Assembly: GCA_965237505.1 (NCBI GenBank)
Contig: CBDEFR010000009.1
Span: forward strand, 310,001-374,000
DNA from: NVTR01 sp965237505
Lineage (GTDB): Bacteria > Pseudomonadota > Alphaproteobacteria > Rhodobacterales > Rhodobacteraceae
Reading direction: 5' to 3'
Length of the DNA stretch: 64,000 bases
In this document: in pieces, positions 18,522 to 30,042 of the stretch
Layout: every line of letters begins with the position of its first letter
Position numbering within the stretch: the first letter of the stretch is position 1
The notes under the pieces: model-generated
Database searches by the model: none
The model's input: only the letters and a program-made list of their open reading frames with translations
What the model was told of the DNA's origin: nothing
Position numbers and translations under genes: made by a program

Positions 18522-18859
18522 TACCTTTGTGAGGTCTTATCTTGCCCATTGCTTTCGCGTTTCCACGTCTGGCTGGTCCGCTTCTGGCGTTGGCGCTGGC
18601 AGTTTTGGTGGCCGCGCTGTCGCCGGGGCCAGTTTCGGCTCAGGAGCCGGAATTCTACGATGTGCCCTACGCCTATGGCCAGTGGAACTTCGGCCGACGG
18701 CTGGATGAGGCGCAGCTTCGCTACTGCGTGGATCAGCGCGACCCCGCCTGGGAAGTGGCCGACGCCATCGCCGACGCCGTCGCCCTGGCCCTGTTGCTCG
18801 AGCCGCAGCGATACGTGGTCGAAAGCAAGATCGTCATGGAGGACATCACAATACAGACC

Positions 18860-20509
18860 GTGTGAAAACTCTGGGTGGCGGGGGATTCCGTCCGGCTCAT
18901 GGCGATGTTAGAGTCCGCCATGAGACACATTCTTGGCATTGACCGCTCTCAGGTTCTGCTTCTGCCGGAAGCAGTGGACGATTACGTGGGCCGGGATAAC
19001 CCGGTCCGTTTCATCGACGCTTTCGTGGATGGTTTGGACCTGGCGGTCGCTGGTTTCGAGCGCGCCACGCCGAAGGCGACGGGTCGTCCCGGCTACGATC
19101 CGGCGGACCTGCTGAAGCTCTACATATACGGTTATCTCAATCGGGTACGTTCGAGCCGCCGGCTGGAGGCCGAGAGCAAGCGTAATCTCGAAGTGATCTG
19201 GCTGTTGCGGCGTTTGTCGCCGGACTTCAAGACGATCGCCGATTTCCGGCGGATCAATCGGGCGGCGTTCCGCCAGGTGTTTCGGGAGTTCGTGAGGCTA
19301 TGCCGCGAACTGGAGCTGTTCGGGCGCGAGCTGGTGGCAGTCGACGGTACTCGGATCAAGGCAGTGAACAGCCGGGAGCGGAACTTTACCAAAGCGAAGC
19401 TGGAGAAGGCGTTGGCCGAGAGCGACGAGAGGTTGTCGCGTTATCTCGACCGGCTCGACGAGGCCGACGGGCAAGACGAGAGCGGCACCGGCGGCGGCGA
19501 AGTGGAGAACATCCAGGAAAAGATCGCTGCGATCCAAGGGCGGCGTGAGCGGTTTGAGGAACATCGCGACGCGCTGGCTGCGAGTGGCGAGGACCAGCTC
19601 TCTTTGACGGATCCGGACAGCCGGGCGATGCACGCCGCGACCCGGGTCGGTGTCGGCTACAACATCCAGATCGCGGTGGACGCCAAGCACAAACTGATCG
19701 CCGAGCAGCAGGTCCATAGCAAGGTCAGCGATCTCGGTCTGTTGGCCGAGACGGCGGTGGCGGCCCGTCGGAACCTGGCCGTCGATCGGATCGACGCGGT
19801 CGCCGACGCGGGCTACTTCAAGATCGAGGATATCGAGGCCTGCGAGAATGCCGGCGTCATGCCGCATGTGCCCAAGCCCCAGCGCGGATCAACGGTGAGC
19901 CAGGGGCTCTTTCCCAAGGAACGCTTCCGCTATGACGGCGGCGAGGACATTTACATCTGCCCCGACGGCCAACGCCTGGCGCTACACAGCAAGCGCAAAC
20001 GCCGCGATCTCATCTTCGCCAGTTACGCCAATCGCGCCGCGTGCAAGGAGTGCCAACTCAAGTCGAAGTGTACGAAAAGCGCCTTCCGTCGGGTCCTGCG
20101 CTATGTCGACGAAGCGATCCTGGAGCGCATGGCAGAACGATTGGCGGCCCGCCCGGAGCTGCTCGATGCGCGCCGTGAAAGCGTCGAGCATCCCTTCGGC
20201 TCAATCAAACAATGGATGGGCCAGGGTGCCTTCCTGACCCGGCGGCTGGAGAACGTGCGCGGCGAGTTCAGCATCACGGCGCTGGCTTACAACATCCGCC
20301 GCGCGATCTCTCTGGTAGGTGTTCCCGCCTTGATCGCCGCCGCGAGGGCGTGAGACGGGAGTCTGGCCCAAATCAAGCGCCCCACATCGATCCACGGAGG
20401 CCCGGAGCCTCTTCCGCGGGGCTACCGGCGCCAAACCGCCGGACTACGTGGGATCGCGGCAAATCATGGTGACCCAAACCTCCATCCCCGCCACCCAGAG
20501 TTTTCACAC
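18860..20509 (+). mobile_element. IS1182-family element
   Basis: The 1650-bp element has near-perfect inverted ends (GTGTGAAAACTCTGGGTGGC at 18860, its complement ending at 20509). The flanks are GACC on the left and GATC on the right, an imperfect 4-bp duplication at best. Sequence between the transposase stop and the right end (20354-20509) holds no gene. Confidence 0.88.
18920..20353 (+). CDS. IS1182-family transposase
   Basis: The protein has about 477 residues from MRHILGIDRSQVLLLP. An upstream in-frame start at 18875 lies too close to the terminal repeat. It has the N-terminal DUF772 region (FVDGLDLAVAGFERATPKATGRPGYDPADLLKLYIYGYLNRVRSSRRLE), the first catalytic Asp in VAVDGTRIKAVNS, the second in AVADAGYFKIEDIEACE, a CxxCxxKxxC zinc-like motif (CKECQLKSKC), and the final Glu region RRESVEHPFGSIKQWMG. 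The frame is intact. Confidence 0.9.
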   Translation: MRHILGIDRSQVLLLPEAVDDYVGRDNPVRFIDAFVDGLDLAVAGFERATPKATGRPGYDPADLLKLYIYGYLNRVRSSRRLEAESKRNLEVIWLLRRLSPDFKTIADFRRINRAAFRQVFREFVRLCRELELFGRELVAVDGTRIKAVNSRERNFTKAKLEKALAESDERLSRYLDRLDEADGQDESGTGGGEVENIQEKIAAIQGRRERFEEHRDALAASGEDQLSLTDPDSRAMHAATRVGVGYNIQIAVDAKHKLIAEQQVHSKVSDLGLLAETAVAARRNLAVDRIDAVADAGYFKIEDIEACENAGVMPHVPKPQRGSTVSQGLFPKERFRYDGGEDIYICPDGQRLALHSKRKRRDLIFASYANRAACKECQLKSKCTKSAFRRVLRYVDEAILERMAERLAARPELLDARRESVEHPFGSIKQWMGQGAFLTRRLENVRGEFSITALAYNIRRAISLVGVPALIAAARA

Positions 20510-21073
20510 GATCTGAATAGTCTATGCGATCATGCTGGAGCACTGTGACATTCACATGGGCTTCAAGCTGATCCCCGGGGGTTATTCCAACTGGGCCACT
20601 CTGACGCGAGCGTACTACGAGGCCCAATACGTCTTCGTCACCGCCGACCCCGACATCCAAGCGCTCGCCCAACTTGCACCCGGGCGTCCGATCGGCGCGA
20701 CGATGGGAACTTCGGCGCACCTCCGTCTGGTCTCTTACCTCACGGCGTTGCCCGCGAAAGACCGCTGGCCGACGTATCCGATGGGCACCAACGACCTCGC
20801 CCTGGAGTCGCTTCTCAACGGCACGGTCGACGTCGCCCTCGTCTGGGCCCCGAAACTGTGGGCCAAGCAGCGCGAGGAGCCCGCCTACGCCGACCTTCAC
20901 GAGATCGACCCGAGCCCCCTGCCGCCGACCACCCTGGGTGTGGGCGCGCTGTTGCTCGCCAACGAGACCTTCTTGCGCACGGCCGTCGACCAGGCGATCG
21001 CCGCGCTGAGCGAAGACGGGACGATCGCCGGCATCCTCGAGAAGTCCGGGTTCCCGGCGACGGCCAAGCCTTG

Positions 21074-21556
<483 letters not shown>

Positions 21557-23588
21557 TGCAAAGTTGACCCCATTATTGGGGTAATCGGCGTCCAAAAGTG
21601 ACCCCCCTGATAGTTCTGTACAGATGCTCCTTCAAAGATTTGAGGGAGCGAGTTGGGGATGTTGGTTGTGGAGACGATTGCAAAGATCAGGCGCGCGCAT
21701 TTCATTCAGGGGAAGTCGATCAAGCAAATATGCCGGGAGCTTCGGGTTTCACGGAACACAGTGCGCAAGGTGATACGTTCTGGTGCGACGGAGTTCAGCT
21801 ATGACCGTTCCACCCAACCGCGTCCGAAGATCGATCCCTGGCGTTCTCAATTGGATGATATGCTGGCCGACAATACTCGGCATCCTAGGCGCGAACGCCT
21901 GACGCTTGTCCGGGTATATGAAGAACTGCGCAACCAAGGATACGACGGCAGCTATGATGCGGTACGGCGCTATGCGGCCAGTTGGTCGAAGGCGACGCGG
22001 GCCGCATCCGCTGATGCTTATGTTCCGCTGAGCTTTGATCCCGGTGAGGCGTATCAGTTCGACTGGAGCCAGGAAGTTGTCCTGATTGATGGCGCGACCA
22101 CGACCGTCAAGGTGGCGCATGTTCGCCTCTGCCACAGCCGGATGCCGTTTGTTCGCGCTTATCCCCGCGAGACGCAGGAGATGGTGTTTGACGCACATGA
22201 TAAAGCGTTCGCCTTCTTCGGCGGGGCGTGTGTGCGCGGGATTTACGATAACATGAAGACGGCGGTGGACGCGATTCTTGTTGGCAAGGAGCGGGCCTAC
22301 AATCGCCGGTTCCAACAGATGTGCTGACACTATCTGGTTGATCCTGTTGCCTGCACGCCTGCTTCAGGTTGGGAGAAGGGTCAGGTTGAGAACCAGGTCG
22401 GCGTGCTCCGGCGAAGGTTCTTTGTGCCGCGACCAAAGTTTAAATCCTACGCTGAGTTGAACGCCTGGCTGGAAGATCGTTGCCTGGCATATGGCCGGGC
22501 CAACACGCATCCGGACATGCGCGACAAAACAATCTGGGAAGTGTTCGAAAAAGAGCGCGCGAGCCTTGTGCCCTATGTTGGCCCGTTTGATGGGTTCCAT
22601 GCTGTTCCGGCCGCTGTCTCCAAAACCTGCCTGATCCGCTTCGACAACAACCGCTACCCGGTCGATGCCCGCGCAGTTGGCCGACCGGTGGATATTCGGG
22701 CCTACGCTGACCGGCTGGAATGCTGGCAGGAGGGCCGCATTGTTGGCAGCCATACGCACGCCTTCGGACGCGGCAAAACCATCTATGATCCCCTGCATTA
22801 TTTACCCGTTCTTGCGCGCAAGCCGGGCGCTTTGCGCAATGGCGCGCCGTTCAGGGAATGGGATTTGCCTGCGGCAATCCGACGGGTCCAGCACAAGCTG
22901 GAACGCCAACCCGGCGGTGATCGCCAGATGGTGGATATCTTAGTGTCTGATTCAAAACTCTACGCATGATTACAATGCCTTGCAATTTTACGCGTGAGGG
23001 TTCTGATATGTGCAACGAGTATCCATGCCTGTGAACTTGCGATGGATTTTTCGCAATCTTTGGCAATCGCCGGCAGCGGTTGAGCCATGCGAAGGTGCGC
23101 TCGACGACCCATCTTCTGGGAATGACTTCGAAGCCTTCCGCAGTGTCGAAGCGCTTGACGATCTGGATTGTCCAGTCACCGATGCCTTCAAGAGCGTCGC
23201 GCAGCTTTGGTCCGGCATAACCGCCATCCGCAAAGATATGGCGCAAGTTTGGATGGGAATACCGGATGGATTTCAACACTTCCGGTGCGCCATCACGGTC
23301 TTGAATACCGGCGCTATGCACGACCAACCCAACCATAAACCCGAGCGTGTCGGTGACAATGTGGCGCTTGCGGCCCTTGGTTTTCTTGCCCGCGTCATAG
23401 CCCGAAATGCCACCGCTTTCCGTTGTTTTTATGGTCTGGCTATCAATGACACCAGCGGTGGGGCCGGGCTTCTTGCCATGAAACTCGCGCGCCGTCGCCA
23501 CCAGAAAATGGCTGATCACTTCAAAGATGCCATCGTTGCGCCAGCCATAGAAATAGTAGCGCACGGTGGACACTGGCGGGAAATCATT

Positions 23589-25013
23589 GGTAGTGCCCCA
23601 GGGCGTGGTGTAAATTGTTCTCCGGCTGGGTGTTGAGCCGGTTTACAGGGCGGCGATTTTCGCCGGGTCGATGGTGGTATCCTCGCAGATGGCGGCGACG
23701 GTTTCCAGCGTCATGTAACGACGTGTGACTGCCCATTCGTCGTTCTGCTCCAGCATAAGTGCGCCGACGAGGCGTCTGATCGCGGCCTCGTTAGGGAAAA
23801 TACCGACGACATTTGTTCGGCGCTTGATCTCTTTGTTGAGGCGTTCAAGCGGATTGGTGGAGTGTATTTGCCGCCAGTGAGCTTGCGGGAACGTCTTGTA
23901 GGCCAGCACGTCTTCCTCGGCGCGCAGCATCAGCTCGGCGAGCTTGGGATGACGCGGCTGGAAAGCCTCGATCAGCTTGGTCCAGTGTTCCTTCGAGTCT
24001 GCCAGCGTGTCCTGATCGAAGGCTGTTCTGAGCGCGGCCGTGACGATGGGACGGTCCTTCTTGCCGACGCAGGCCAGGGCATTGCGCATGAAGTGCACGC
24101 GACAGCGCTGGATCGTAGCACCCAGCACTTTGGCGGCGGCCCCCTTCAGGCCTTTATGTTCGTCAGCGATGATCAGCTTTACCCCGCGCAGGCCGCGATC
24201 GGCCAGAGCGCGCAGGAATTCGTCCCAGAACACCTCGGCTTCGCTGGGTTGGATGGCGATGCCCAGAACCTCGCGCCGCCCGTCGGTGTTGACCGCAACC
24301 GCCACTATGGCTGCCACGCTGACGATCCGTCCCGAACGCCGCACCTTGATGTAGGTGGCGTCCAGCCAGAGATAGGGCCATTCGCCCTCCAGTGGCCGGT
24401 CAAGGAAGGCGTCAACGCGTTCGTCGATCTCCACGCACAGGCGGGATACCTGGCTCTTGGAGACGCCCGTCATGCCCATGGTCTTGACCAGAGCATCCAC
24501 TGATCGCGTTGAGACGCCCTGAATGTAGGCTTCCTGGATCACCGCGGTCATTGCTTTCTCCGAGGCCCGGCGTGGTTCCGGAAACTCCGGGAAATACGTC
24601 CCCTTGCGCAGTTTCGGGATCTGAACATCAACGGTCCCGGCGCGGGTTTCCCATCGGCGCGGGCGATATCCGTTCCGGTGGTTCACCCGCCCGGCCGAGC
24701 GTTCATGCACCCCGGCACCGCACAGCTGATCCACATCCAGTGCCATCAACCGGTCGGCAACAAAACCCAGCATCTCGGCCAAAATCTGATGATCGGCGGT
24801 CTCGGAAAGAAGCGCCTTCAGCGCGGCGGTTTCTGATATCGTCTCCTTGGTCATGGGTGATCTCCTCGATCGGTAGGTCAGGTTGCAACCCAAACCCTAC
24901 CGGAGAACGTCCATGGCCGCCCAGCAACCCGCGCGGACTTCGCCTGAGCTACGCGCGAGGCTCCACTCAGCCCGCGCTAACGTCGGAATTACACCACGTC
25001 CGGGGGCACTACC
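23589..25013 (-). mobile_element. IS256-family element (type a) inside IS5 copy 2
   Basis: The 1425-bp element has inverted ends GGTAGTGCCCC(A/C)GG(G/A)CGTGGTGTAA. AAATCATT is duplicated at 23581-23588 and 25014-25021, and occurs once in intact IS5 copies, so the insertion is clean. A 5'-truncated scrap of the same element is at 42737-42823. Confidence 0.95.
23643..24854 (-). CDS. IS256-family (Mutator-like) transposase, type a
   Basis: The protein has about 403 residues from MTKETISETAALKALLSE. GGAGGAGATCACCC directly upstream supports this start over the longer one at 24893. The IS256 DDE segments are present: LWLDATYIKVRRSG, LIIADEHKGLKGAAAKVLGATIQRCRVHFMRN, and the final ...IHSTNPLERLNKEIKRRTNVVGIFPNE. 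The frame is intact, so this copy may be active. Confidence 0.94.
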   Translation of the reverse strand: MTKETISETAALKALLSETADHQILAEMLGFVADRLMALDVDQLCGAGVHERSAGRVNHRNGYRPRRWETRAGTVDVQIPKLRKGTYFPEFPEPRRASEKAMTAVIQEAYIQGVSTRSVDALVKTMGMTGVSKSQVSRLCVEIDERVDAFLDRPLEGEWPYLWLDATYIKVRRSGRIVSVAAIVAVAVNTDGRREVLGIAIQPSEAEVFWDEFLRALADRGLRGVKLIIADEHKGLKGAAAKVLGATIQRCRVHFMRNALACVGKKDRPIVTAALRTAFDQDTLADSKEHWTKLIEAFQPRHPKLAELMLRAEEDVLAYKTFPQAHWRQIHSTNPLERLNKEIKRRTNVVGIFPNEAAIRRLVGALMLEQNDEWAVTRRYMTLETVAAICEDTTIDPAKIAAL

Positions 25014-26394
25014 AAATCATTGGGCAGCATACGCCACGCACACCCGGCGCTGGCGATGTACAAAATGGCATCCAGAACATCGCGCATCGCCGTACTGCGC
25101 GGACGACCAGTTGTTTTAGGCGGCGGCAGGAATGGCGCGATCAAACCCCATTCCTGATCAGTTAAATCGCTTGCATAGCGTACCGAATGCCGTTCATATC
25201 GGGCGCGAGTGGTTTCCGTCCAGACCATTGTGATCTCCCTCGAATCTTATCAATCCGATTGAATCACAACTCGCTGAAATCACTCAATTAGTTTTGGATC
25301 AGACACTTAGGCGCCATCCTGACCGATGGTCTGGAGGCCGTCGAAGCCGCCTGTTCTGAGGCACTGTCGCACAATGTTCATTCCGCAGGAGTTGTCCTGA
25401 ACATTCTGGCTCGGCACCGGGAACCGCCGCCGCCCCTGACAATCACAACCCCGGATGCGCTGCGGCTGAACTGCGAGCCTGCCGCCGATTGCGACCGATA
25501 TGACAGCTTGAGGAGAAAAACAGATGGAACGCTCAGACCTGCTCGACGCGATGGGAAAGCTGAGCTCTACGGAATGAAGGCCTCCTGCGATGAGATTATT
25601 ACCACCGCAGTCAAGCGCCAGCATGAACCGCAACAGATCATTGGTGACCTTCTGAATGCCGAGATCAGCGAGAAGCAGGCGCGCTCCATCAAATATCAGA
25701 TGACAATTGCCAAACTGCCGCTGGCCAAGGAACTGGAAGAATTCGACTTCGAGGCGACCGAGATCAACGAGACTCTGATCCGTGATCTGGCTGCGGGAGA
25801 CTTCCTGGATCACCAGCGCAACCTCGTGCTGATCGGCGGCACCGGAACCGGCAAAACCCACCTCGCCGTCAGTATTGCCCGCGCCTGCATCCAAAACGGC
25901 CGTCGCGGGCGGTTCTTCAATGGCGTCGATCTGGTGAACAAGCTCGACGCCGAAGCCCGTGCAGAACGGCAGGGACGAACGGCAGATCTGATCTCCCGCC
26001 CCGACTTCCTGATCCTGGACGAGTTGGGTTATCTGCCCTTCGCCCAGACCGGCGGCCAGCTTCTGTTCCATCTGATCAGCAAACTCTACGGGCGCACCTC
26101 GATCATCGTCACAACCAACCTCGCCTTTGGTGAGTGGCCGAGCGTCTTCGGCGATGCGACAATGACCACCGCACTGCCCGACCGCCTCACGCATCACTGT
26201 GAGATCGTTGAAACCGGAAACGAAAGCCGGTGTTTCAAAAACCGAGCCTGACCCCTAACCGAAACCACGCTGGCCCGCCGCCGCTGCGTTATATGGAGAC
26301 TACGCAGCGGCGGGCCAGCTCAGCACAAACGGGGTCATTTTTGGGCGCCGATAGGGGGTCAACATTCAATGCCGATTGACAAAATTTCCGATAA

Positions 26395-27151
26395 TCACCC
26401 CGGCGCACCTACGCAAATCGGTTTCAACTTGGACCAGATGTCGTCGACCACCTGCGCAAGGCTCAAATCTTCAATGTCGGTTGCCTCCGCGTAGGCCCGC
26501 CATTGTGCTGACTTGGTAGTATCGGTCGCGAATTCCTTCGAAAGACCCGGTGGGCGTTCTCTCGGGATAGCTGTTTGACGTCGTTCAAAGGTCAGTTCGA
26601 TGCTGGTGCGCAGGTTGTCGATATTTAATTCCATGGACCTTGGCAGCGCCCAAAGGTCGTAGAAGTCTTTCATCCGACCATTCGCGATCCCAAGCGCGAC
26701 TATCGCCTGGAATTTTTCTGCGATGACTGTTTCTGGCGAGTAGGCTCTGACTGATGCGGAGGGGAAGTCGAGCAGCGAGCCGTAATCGAGCGTGTAATCG
26801 GGGTCACCGAGCGCGTCCCCGAACCCGACATCGATCGTGATCGGCCTCCTTGTTTTCTCGAGGTAGGCAGTCGTCTTTAGGCGCATGCCTCCATAGACTT
26901 GGTCTTCGCGGATGGGCGCGGCCGTGAGGCTGGTATCATCAAAAACAAGACCGTCCTCGGCGTCGATCGACAAGATCTCCGCGATCGTCTCCTTCAATGT
27001 CGCCTCATCCTCTGGCCCGAACGATAAGAAGTCGATGTCGCGCTGTAAACCGCCCGGTGTCCTTCGTCCAAAGGGTGACCAGCATACCGCCTTTCAACAC
27101 AAAGCGATCACGGTGCGCCGAGACCGACAGGCGATAGATCAGCCCGCATTA
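26395..27151 (-). pseudogene. AbiEii-type nucleotidyltransferase toxin, frameshifted and 5'-truncated
   Basis: Reading leftwards from 27151, the first segment is GLIYRLSVSAHRDRFVLKGGMLVTLW, the usual start of the AbiEii/AbiGii nucleotidyltransferase family. After about 40 codons the frame must shift to continue as RDIDFLSFGPEDEATLKETIAEI, which holds the D-x-D metal-binding pair, and then the long open part to 26395 (SPETVIAEKFQAIVALGIANGRMKDFYDLWAL). The gene start is missing because IS1380 begins at 27152. No AbiEi antitoxin gene is left beside it. The family acts in abortive infection and as the toxin of type IV pairs. Confidence 0.75.
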
Positions 27152-28778
27152 CCCAGATGATCATGTAATTTGACGACACCACACCCGGATTCTGCTATAA
27201 GCATCATGCGGTTGGAGCAGATATGGATCAGCGGATATGGCACACCAGACGGGTGAATCGAAACAGGGGTGCCTTCGGGTCGATTTTGACCGCCGTCTGA
27301 AGCTGGAGTTCCACGGGTCCAAGGTCACTACTGACGCCGGTTTGCTCGCCTATCGAGAGCTTGATGCCTCCGTTGAACTTTACTGCGATGGCTGGCGATG
27401 TTCTTGCCGACAGTCGTACCGGCAAGAACGGGCGGCATGGCATGGTCGGGCAGTTCCGCCAGTCCGTTTTCGGACGCCTTGGCGGCTACGACGACGTGAA
27501 CGACGCCGACCGGCTCAGCCTCGACCCGGTCATGCGGTGGATCGTCGGGGGCCATGCCGTCACCAAACAGGCGGCCTCGAGCAGTCAGATGGGGCGCTTC
27601 GAGACGGAGGTTCTGGCCACCGAGGAAAACCTCGCCGCGCTTGGTGATCTTTCCGGCCGATGGATCGACCGCGTTCATGACCGTTGCCCGCCGAAGAAGA
27701 TCATTCTCGACATGGACAGCAGCGTCAGCCCAACCCACGGTGCTCAGGAAGGCTCGACCTACAACGGGCACTTCGGTTGCACTTGCTATCATCCCCTGTT
27801 CCTGTTCAACCAGTTCGGCGATTTGGAACGGTGCGCCCTGCGTCCCGGCAACGTTCACAGCGCCGATGGCTGGCGCAAGGTGCTGGAGCCGGTAGTGGCA
27901 CGCTACAAGGAAAGGGATTTGCGTCGGTATTTCCGGGGCGATGCGGCTTTCGCCTCACCGGACATCTATAAGTTTCTGGAAGACGAGGGCTTCCTGTACG
28001 CGATCCGTTTGCCGAAGAACCAAGTTCCTTCTGGAAAGCATCTGCCATCTGCTCACGCGACCCGTTGGCCGTCCGCCGAACCATGTGCGGCGCCATTACG
28101 CCGGCTTCAGCTATCGGGCCAAAAGCTGGGATAAGGCCCGCCGCGTCGTCGCCAAGGTGGAGTGGCGCCCCAGCGAGCTGTTTCCCCGGGTCGGGTTCAT
28201 CGTCACCAACCTGTCGCGACCGGCCGAGCGGGTGACATTGTTCTACAATCAGCGGGGCAAAGCGGAGCAATGCATCAAGGAAGGCAAGAACGCGATCAAA
28301 TGGACGAGGCTGTCGTGTCGCAAGTTCCGCGACAACGCCGTCCGGCTGCAGCTTCACGCCCTGGCCTACAATCTCGCCAACTTCATGCGGACGCTGGCTT
28401 TGCCAAAGGAGGTCGAGCACTGGTCGCTGACCACGCTGCGGGAGAAGTTGGTGAAGATCGGTGCCAAGGTGGTCAGCCATGGCCGCTACGTCACGTTCCA
28501 ATTGGCTGAGGTGGCGGTGCAGAGGGAACTGTTCCGGAAAATCCTGAGCCTGATCGATGATCTGCGACCAAGACCCGCTCCGGCGTAGGCCGGGGACATC
28601 GACGGCGAGGTGAAAACGACAGGAGGAGTGTGTATGGATGGCGGAAAAAACTGGGCAAATGGGCTTCCAACCGAGGGCTGATCTCCAAAATCAGGGCCAT
28701 CGGATGGCTGCAAAGGGGATACGGTTCCCTCGACGGTGGTACGGGGTATGATCTCTGCAAACCTGGAGGTCATCTGGG
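27152..28778 (+). mobile_element. IS1380-family element, degenerate copy
   Basis: Short inverted ends, CCCAGATGA at 27152 and its complement ending at 28778, bound a 1627-bp element of normal IS1380 size. Target duplication is unclear. The region 28589-28778 after the transposase holds no gene. Confidence 0.65.
27237..28588 (+). pseudogene. IS1380-family transposase with at least two frameshifts
   Basis: Three consecutive frames together match the intact IS1380 transposase at 55143-56495. Frame one runs to about 27370 (CLRVDFDRRLKLEFHGSKVTTDAGLLAYREL). Frame two runs from about 27375 to 28030 (NGRHGMVGQFRQSVFGRLGGYDDVNDADRL... DMDSSVSPTHGAQEG... YFRGDAAFASPDIYKFLED). Frame three runs to 28588 (YRAKSWDKARRVVAKVEWRPSELFPRVGF...). 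The catalytic Asp motifs are still visible, but no complete protein can be made. Confidence 0.9.
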
Positions 28779-28858
28779 CAATGTCGGTTTAAACCAGCAA
28801 TGTGAAATTAGAAGGCGCGCGCGAGTGGCGTTGGCGTAAGAATCTCCTACGTAATTCT

Positions 28859-28878
28859 GATAATTCGGGTGAATTATC
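28859..28878. promoter_or_regulatory. Perfect palindrome upstream of dgcN, candidate operator
   Basis: GATAATTC-GGGT-GAATTATC is a perfect 8-4-8 inverted repeat about 90 bases before the dgcN start. No T-run follows, and its position fits an operator for a dimeric repressor or activator of the D-glutamate genes. The protein that binds it is not in the window. Confidence 0.5.
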
Positions 28879-28968
28879 GAGGATTATTGGGGATGGCGAG
28901 GGAAAAACGCGAGCAACTTCGTATTCGAATCGGAGATTATCGCGCAAAATCTGCGGCGGGATGGGATT

Positions 28969-29971
28969 ATGATAATAACACCGTATCTTTTGTTTTTGGG
29001 CGATGCGCCGGACCAGCTGGCGGTCAAGGTTGCGCAGGGCATTCGCGACTGGCGCCCTGACCATGCGGTTGCTCAGTTTCGCATGCCGGGGTGCGGGGCG
29101 GATCTTGGCATAGCTGACATGTCACTTGAGCAAGCCAAAGCTGCCGGTGCCAAAACGCTGGTGATTGGAGTTGCCAATCGCGGCGGCGAAATTTCGACGG
29201 CCTGGAAAGAAGTTTTGGTGCAGGCGCTGGAGCTGGGTTTTGACATTGCCAGCGGGCTGCACAACCTGCTGCGCAACGAGCCAGAGCTGATCGCCGCCGC
29301 CCATTCACGTGGCGCAACGCTGCACGACGTTCGGGTGCCGACAACGGCCTATCCGATTGCCAATGGCAAGAACCGTTCGGGAAAGCGCTGTCTGACTGTC
29401 GGCACCGACTGTTCGGTTGGCAAGATGTACACGGCACTGGCAATGGACACAGAGATGGTCAGGCGAGGGTTTGAAATCTACGTTCAGGGCAACCGGGCAG
29501 ACCGGGATTCTGATCACCGGTTCGGGGGTGCCGCTGGACGCGGTGATCGCAGATTTCATGGCCGGGGCGGTGGAATATATTACCGCGGACAATGACGACG
29601 ATCATTGGGATATGATCGAAGGGCAGGGCAGCCTGTTTCATGTGTCGTATTCAGGGGTCACAATGGCGCTGATCCACGGCGGTCAGCCAGATGCGCTGAT
29701 CCTGTGTCATGAACCGACGCGGGCGCATATGCGCGGTCTGCCCGATTACCGGCAACCGTCGCTCGTTACTTTGCGCGATACCGCGTTGACCCTTGCACGT
29801 GTCGCCAATTCGGGGTGCCGGGTGGTCGGCATTTCGGTGAACACAAAGCACATGGCCGAGGCCGAAGCCACGAAATATCTGGCCGGGGTAGAGGCGAATA
29901 TGGGTCTGCCGACGGTTGATCCGTTTCGCCACGGTGCCGGGCGTCTGGTGGATGCGCTGGAAGCAATTTAG
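28969..29971 (+). pseudogene. dgcN: DUF1611 / DgcN-type D-glutamate N-acetyltransferase, frameshifted
   Basis: From ATG 28969 the protein matches DUF1611 proteins (MIITPYLLFLGDAPDQLAVKVAQGI, the phosphate-binding-like GTDCSVGKMYTALAMD). At about 29472 one extra base shifts the frame: GGTTTGAAATCTACG should read GGTTTAAATCTACG to give GFKSTFRATGQTGILITGSGVPLDAV. The rest is open to 29971. DgcN acetylates D-glutamate. DgcA, encoded next, then converts N-acetyl-D-glutamate to the L form, a route known from marine bacteria. The gene would be repaired by removing one base, so a sequencing error is possible. Confidence 0.8.
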
Positions 29972-30042
29972 GCTGGCCGCGCGCGCGGCGTTTGGCGGCT
30001 GCCTGCGGCGCGGATATTTGCTGCAAGAAAGAAGGTGCAGGG

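Larger units (their letters stand above)
22960..25228 (-). pseudogene. IS5-family transposase, copy 2, interrupted and frameshifted
   Basis: The N-terminal 79 or so residues (25228-25022) and the rest (23580-22960) are identical in type to copies 1 and 3. The IS256 insertion falls after the codons for CAWRMLPND. The tail after LNRCRRL is out of frame because of the one-base deletion. Confidence 0.93.
22943..25306 (-). mobile_element. IS5-family element, copy 2, split by IS256
   Basis: The ends are the same as in copy 1, and TTA flanks it on both sides (22940-22942 and 25307-25309), a true 3-bp target duplication. The IS256 element at 23589-25013 interrupts it. The transposase frame (25228 to 22960, minus strand) also has a one-base loss near 23058 (ATTGCCAAAG for ATTGGCCAAAG in other copies). 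It is doubly inactive. Confidence 0.93.
21653..25575 (+). pseudogene. istA: istA of the second IS21-type element, broken
   Basis: The frame opens with a helix-turn-helix (HFIQGKSIKQICRELRVSRNTVRKVIRSG) and DDE core segments (FDPGEAYQFDWSQEVVLIDG, GACVRGIYDNMKTAV). It hits TGA at 22325-22327 (RRFQQMC-stop-HYLVDP), where related proteins have Ser. It then continues in the same frame (GWEKGQVENQVGVLRRRFFVPRPKF) to 22942, where IS5 copy 2 is inserted. The C-terminal part resumes at 25310 (GAILTDGLEAVEAACSEAL...). A one-base deletion near 25550 removes the native stop and fuses it to the istB frame. It is dead by three separate events. Confidence 0.85.
21557..26368 (+). mobile_element. IS21-family element (second type), host of IS5 copy 2
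   Basis: The ends share TG-N(4-5)-GTTGACCCC in inverted orientation, with internal repeats GGCG(T/C)CCAAAA(G/A)TGACCCC near both ends. It carries istA and istB, both damaged, and is split by IS5 copy 2 (22943-25306), which contains an IS256 element. It differs from the IS21 copies at 30-46 kb. No clear target duplication was found. Confidence 0.8.

Noticed and set aside
28630..28839. Small open frame between IS1380 and dgcN
   Set aside because: It crosses the IS1380 right end, has no family resemblance and no good ribosome-binding site.
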